Source of the DNA: Asterias amurensis
Taxonomy: Eukaryota > Echinodermata > Asteroidea > Forcipulatida > Asteriidae
Direction: 5' to 3'
DNA length: 64,000 bases
Assembly (NCBI RefSeq): GCF_032118995.1
Contig: NC_092654.1
Coordinates: forward strand, 372,001 to 436,000
Part shown: in pieces, positions 61,410 to 64,000 of the stretch
Numbering within the stretch: the stretch's first letter is position 1
Layout of the letters: every line of letters begins with the position of its first letter
The notes under the pieces: generated by a model
Database searches by the model: none
Seen by the model: the letters and a program-made list of their open reading frames with translations, nothing else
Told to the model about the DNA's origin: nothing
Position numbers and translations under genes: made by a program

Positions 61410-62851
61410 AAGAACTGTTAAAACATGTTTATATCTCGGGTTAAGTTGAGAATTTGGGTAACAATATAAAGCTGAGTTTAAGGACGTATTCCAAAAACAA
61501 TTTCACAAAATTTCACTTTTCATCTTATGTTTTCTTTCTTAGGGATTGGAGTGTCACAGCTGGAGCTTTCTATCTTACCATTTTCTTCCCTTGTGAATGA
61601 CGGGGAAAAAGTTTGCAAGTTATTACAAAAGTTATTACAATAGACAATTATTTAGCATTGAAACCTAATTAATGTATTTAATGGATGTGATAATCGAAAG
61701 AGTGGCACAGATCAGGGTTCAAAGGTCAGAAAGTCATTCTTTAGACCACTGGGCTTGCAGCTTGGAACTTTTGCCAAACATATTTTTTAAAGAGTATCAA
61801 GAACTGTTTCTAAAACCTTTGTGAACTCTTAACCCCAGGGGTTACCAAGTTCAAAAGCCATCATTTCAACTTCTAAAATTTTGACACAGTTTTTAGACTT
61901 TTTTGTCAGCAATACCTCTCACCCTTAAAAATCACAGGAGCTTGTTGGTATCTGCAGACGAGGGTACTTTTTGTTCCAGTTCTTATGTAACATTGTTTAA
62001 AAATTAACGATTTAAAATTTTCTTCCCCCCCCCCCCACCCCAACCCTCACTTCCATATCAGTATGTTATTTGAAAGCTATGAGATCATGACAGATAATAT
62101 TCAAAATCATGTCTTAAATGGGATATTTAAACCCTTGTATGTTTCCCATTTAACATGTACATACTTGACAAAAATAAATTTCAGTTCTATGAAGATGTGT
62201 ACTGTATGTAATCTTTATTGGTCAATGCTGCTGTGGACTTCTAACCAATACTTTTAATTGGCATAAATTTTAACGCTATCACCGATTCACTCTGGGTGGT
62301 GCCCCGTCTTAACTAGTACCAAGACGGCACTGATTTACCCTCTCTAGGTGGTGCCAGACTTACTTACGCAGCCACAATTATCACTTGTAGTAAATGAAGG
62401 TCTAAACTCAATCTGCTGTTGTTAAAATATGAAAAATAATTTATTCCGTTGCTGTTGTTGAAGCTTATAATGCCAGAAACAATACCACATACTATTTTAA
62501 TATCTCTTACATAAAGTCGTTGATATTTGAAAGATTTTAAGCTTTGTTTAAATTCGATGAAGGCAAGTCATCTATCTCTAATATGTATTGAAAAAAGGTT
62601 TACCCCTTAGGTGTGCCACACACCTAATACCTAGCGTTGACTTACAAGCAAATTAAGTACACTTTCAGTAAAAAGGTTGGCAAAAATTAAATGTGTTGCC
62701 TACATTAAGTAGTTTCATATCAAGAAAAACACATTGAAAGTTAAAGATATTTATTACAAGTTAAATGAGATAAGTTATAAATTAATTTCAGAAACCCACT
62801 ACACCTATGTTGTGTAGATTCTATACATACACTGTTGGTAGTAAACCAGCC
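61410..62851. other. 3' flank of ZC3H15, no gene seen
   Basis: AT-rich, with a poly-C tract at about 62026-62039 and a doubled 'TGGTGCC' segment near 62297 and 62350. No exon is supported. Confidence 0.4.
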
Positions 62852-63015
62852 GTCGATTTCACAAAACTCTTCCTAACTTAAGACTAATCTTAGGACTTAG
62901 GACGAGTCCCAACCCTGCACTGTAGCATGCAGACCTTAGAAATTAATCCTAAATAAGAATGAGTTACTCGTCCTAACGCGAGATAAGACGAGTCCTAACT
63001 CTTTGTGAAATCGAC
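62852..63015. mobile_element. MITE with 'GTCGATTTCACAAA' ends
   Basis: GTCGATTTCACAAAACTCTT and the inverse CTTTGTGAAATCGAC mark the ends. The inside has repeated GACGAGT/ACTCGTC words ('AGGACGAGTCC', 'GACGAGTCCTAACTC'). Confidence 0.8.
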
Positions 63016-63154
63016 CCCTGCCATTTTAAGTTGTGTTCAAGTTGACAGGGATACCGGTTACATATAACATCTAAATGCATAATATTTACTTTGTTAATTC
63101 AATACTTCAGTTCGATGCTAGGATTTAAGGCAAGTCAACATAATCATCACTTGC

Positions 63155-63310
63155 CCATAAATTCAAAATGCAACAGTGGTGATGCACATGTTTCTGCTAA
63201 GTAAAAATAAGAAGGAAACCAGTCATGAATGGTACATAATATTATTAGAAATTTAGCTGGTAACCTAATTCAGTTAAGTAAAATTGAGGTTAAATAAGCA
63301 TGCTTTAAAT
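63155..63310. mobile_element. MITE-like repeat, 'slug' family, diverged
   Basis: 'TGTTTCTGCTAAGTAAAAAT', 'GAAACCAGTCATGAATGGTA' and 'AGCTGGTAACCTAATTCAG' follow the order of the copies at 340-512 and 22690-22862. A further related end ('TTTCATAGAGCTGGATAGCA') starts at about 63891 and runs off the window. Confidence 0.5.
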
Positions 63311-64000
63311 TCATAAATTGTCTCGTGATCAAAATTACAGCCAATTCAAATGTTTACACAAGAATAATTTGTGATAAAAATGTCTTTATGTCTATACACA
63401 ATTCATGTGTTTAGGAATCACGCAACTAGTTTTTCATTAGCCATAACACTTCAAACCCTCCAAAATCCTATTCACATTGTTGTCCGACTTCGAACTGATT
63501 CACAGTCATAAAACATTTGGTCTGACCTAAAAGGACAGTAATGCTACAAGGCAATTTATTAGTTCTAGAAAAGAAATAATAACGATCAGGGAGCCTGTTT
63601 ATTCCTGTATTATATACTCCAAATAGGAACATTCATTAAGTGTTAACGGCATGCAAATGATAATGGAAGTCTTTTTAAAAAAGGTACAAATACAAAACAA
63701 GATTGTTTGTTTCGCTAAGATACGAAATAAGTAGTTTCAGTGCAAATTCAAAGTAAAAAAGTATAAGAGACATGCGACATAAAGGTGTTGGTATTTAAAA
63801 AGGGTAAACAAAAATTCAAACATACAACTGGCAAACAAACCATTTCACATATTTGTTACGCGTTATTTTTGTAAGAAATTCAGAGGCTAATTTCATAGAG
63901 CTGGATAGCAGAAAATCTTGCTTAGCGGAAAATATGCAGGTAGATAGTTACAAAATATATAAGTTGCAAACAATATTGGATGCTTACATGTCGCTGCTTT

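Overview
This is a 64 kb piece of an animal nuclear genome. The spliced genes, GT-AG introns of a few hundred bases to a few kb, tRNA-derived SINEs, many short inverted-repeat transposons (MITEs), a Helitron and a secreted collagen/C1q protein point to a marine deuterostome invertebrate. An echinoderm, perhaps a sea star, fits best, but that is inference and not proven here. Base composition is AT-rich outside exons.

Layout. 129-5539 (+): last ten exons of a calcyphosin-2-like EF-hand gene (CAPS2); its start lies off the left edge. 5.6-17 kb: repeat-dominated, with a LINE fragment, SINEs, two copies of an odd palindrome-rich element, MITEs, an AT-rich tandem block and a 'GGACAGCAACG' minisatellite. 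17.3-21.8 kb (-): a small unrecognised three-exon gene whose second intron is almost wholly minisatellite. 24.1-24.6 kb: a Harbinger-type MITE. 24.9-34.2 kb (-): two phase-compatible exons of another unrecognised gene. The 9 kb intron between them carries a SINE head, a truncated piggyBac-type MITE, a 4.2 kb array of about 105 copies of a 39 bp unit and a complete-looking 2.9 kb non-autonomous Helitron. 34.2-40 kb: MITEs, a 240 bp fold-back, and a 1.85 kb array with a CCCTTTACCCTTTACC core. 40.1-41.9 kb (+): a broken front-end fatty-acid desaturase gene.

43.7-61.2 kb is the gene-rich part: AAMP (+, 11 exons, 411 aa), a secreted collagen/C1q-domain gene (-), NABP/SOSS-B single-stranded DNA binding protein (+, 6 exons, 215 aa) and ZC3H15/DFRP1 (+, 10 exons, 442 aa). 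AAMP and the C1q gene converge, the C1q gene and NABP diverge, and NABP and ZC3H15 are in tandem. They have unrelated housekeeping or secretory roles and no operon is suggested. 61.3-64 kb holds MITEs and no gene that I can see.

Most interesting: (1) two terminal-inverted-repeat elements built of alternating TTGCATATGCAA and GTCCGG/CCGGAC palindromes; (2) a satellite that seems to have grown out of the middle of a TTAA-flanked MITE and shows a splice-acceptor-plus-donor-like motif in each unit on the transcribed strand of its host intron; (3) a desaturase remnant with a changed third histidine box; (4) strong over-representation of a CTCF-core-like GAGGGCGC word, including a perfect 34 bp palindrome beside an exon.
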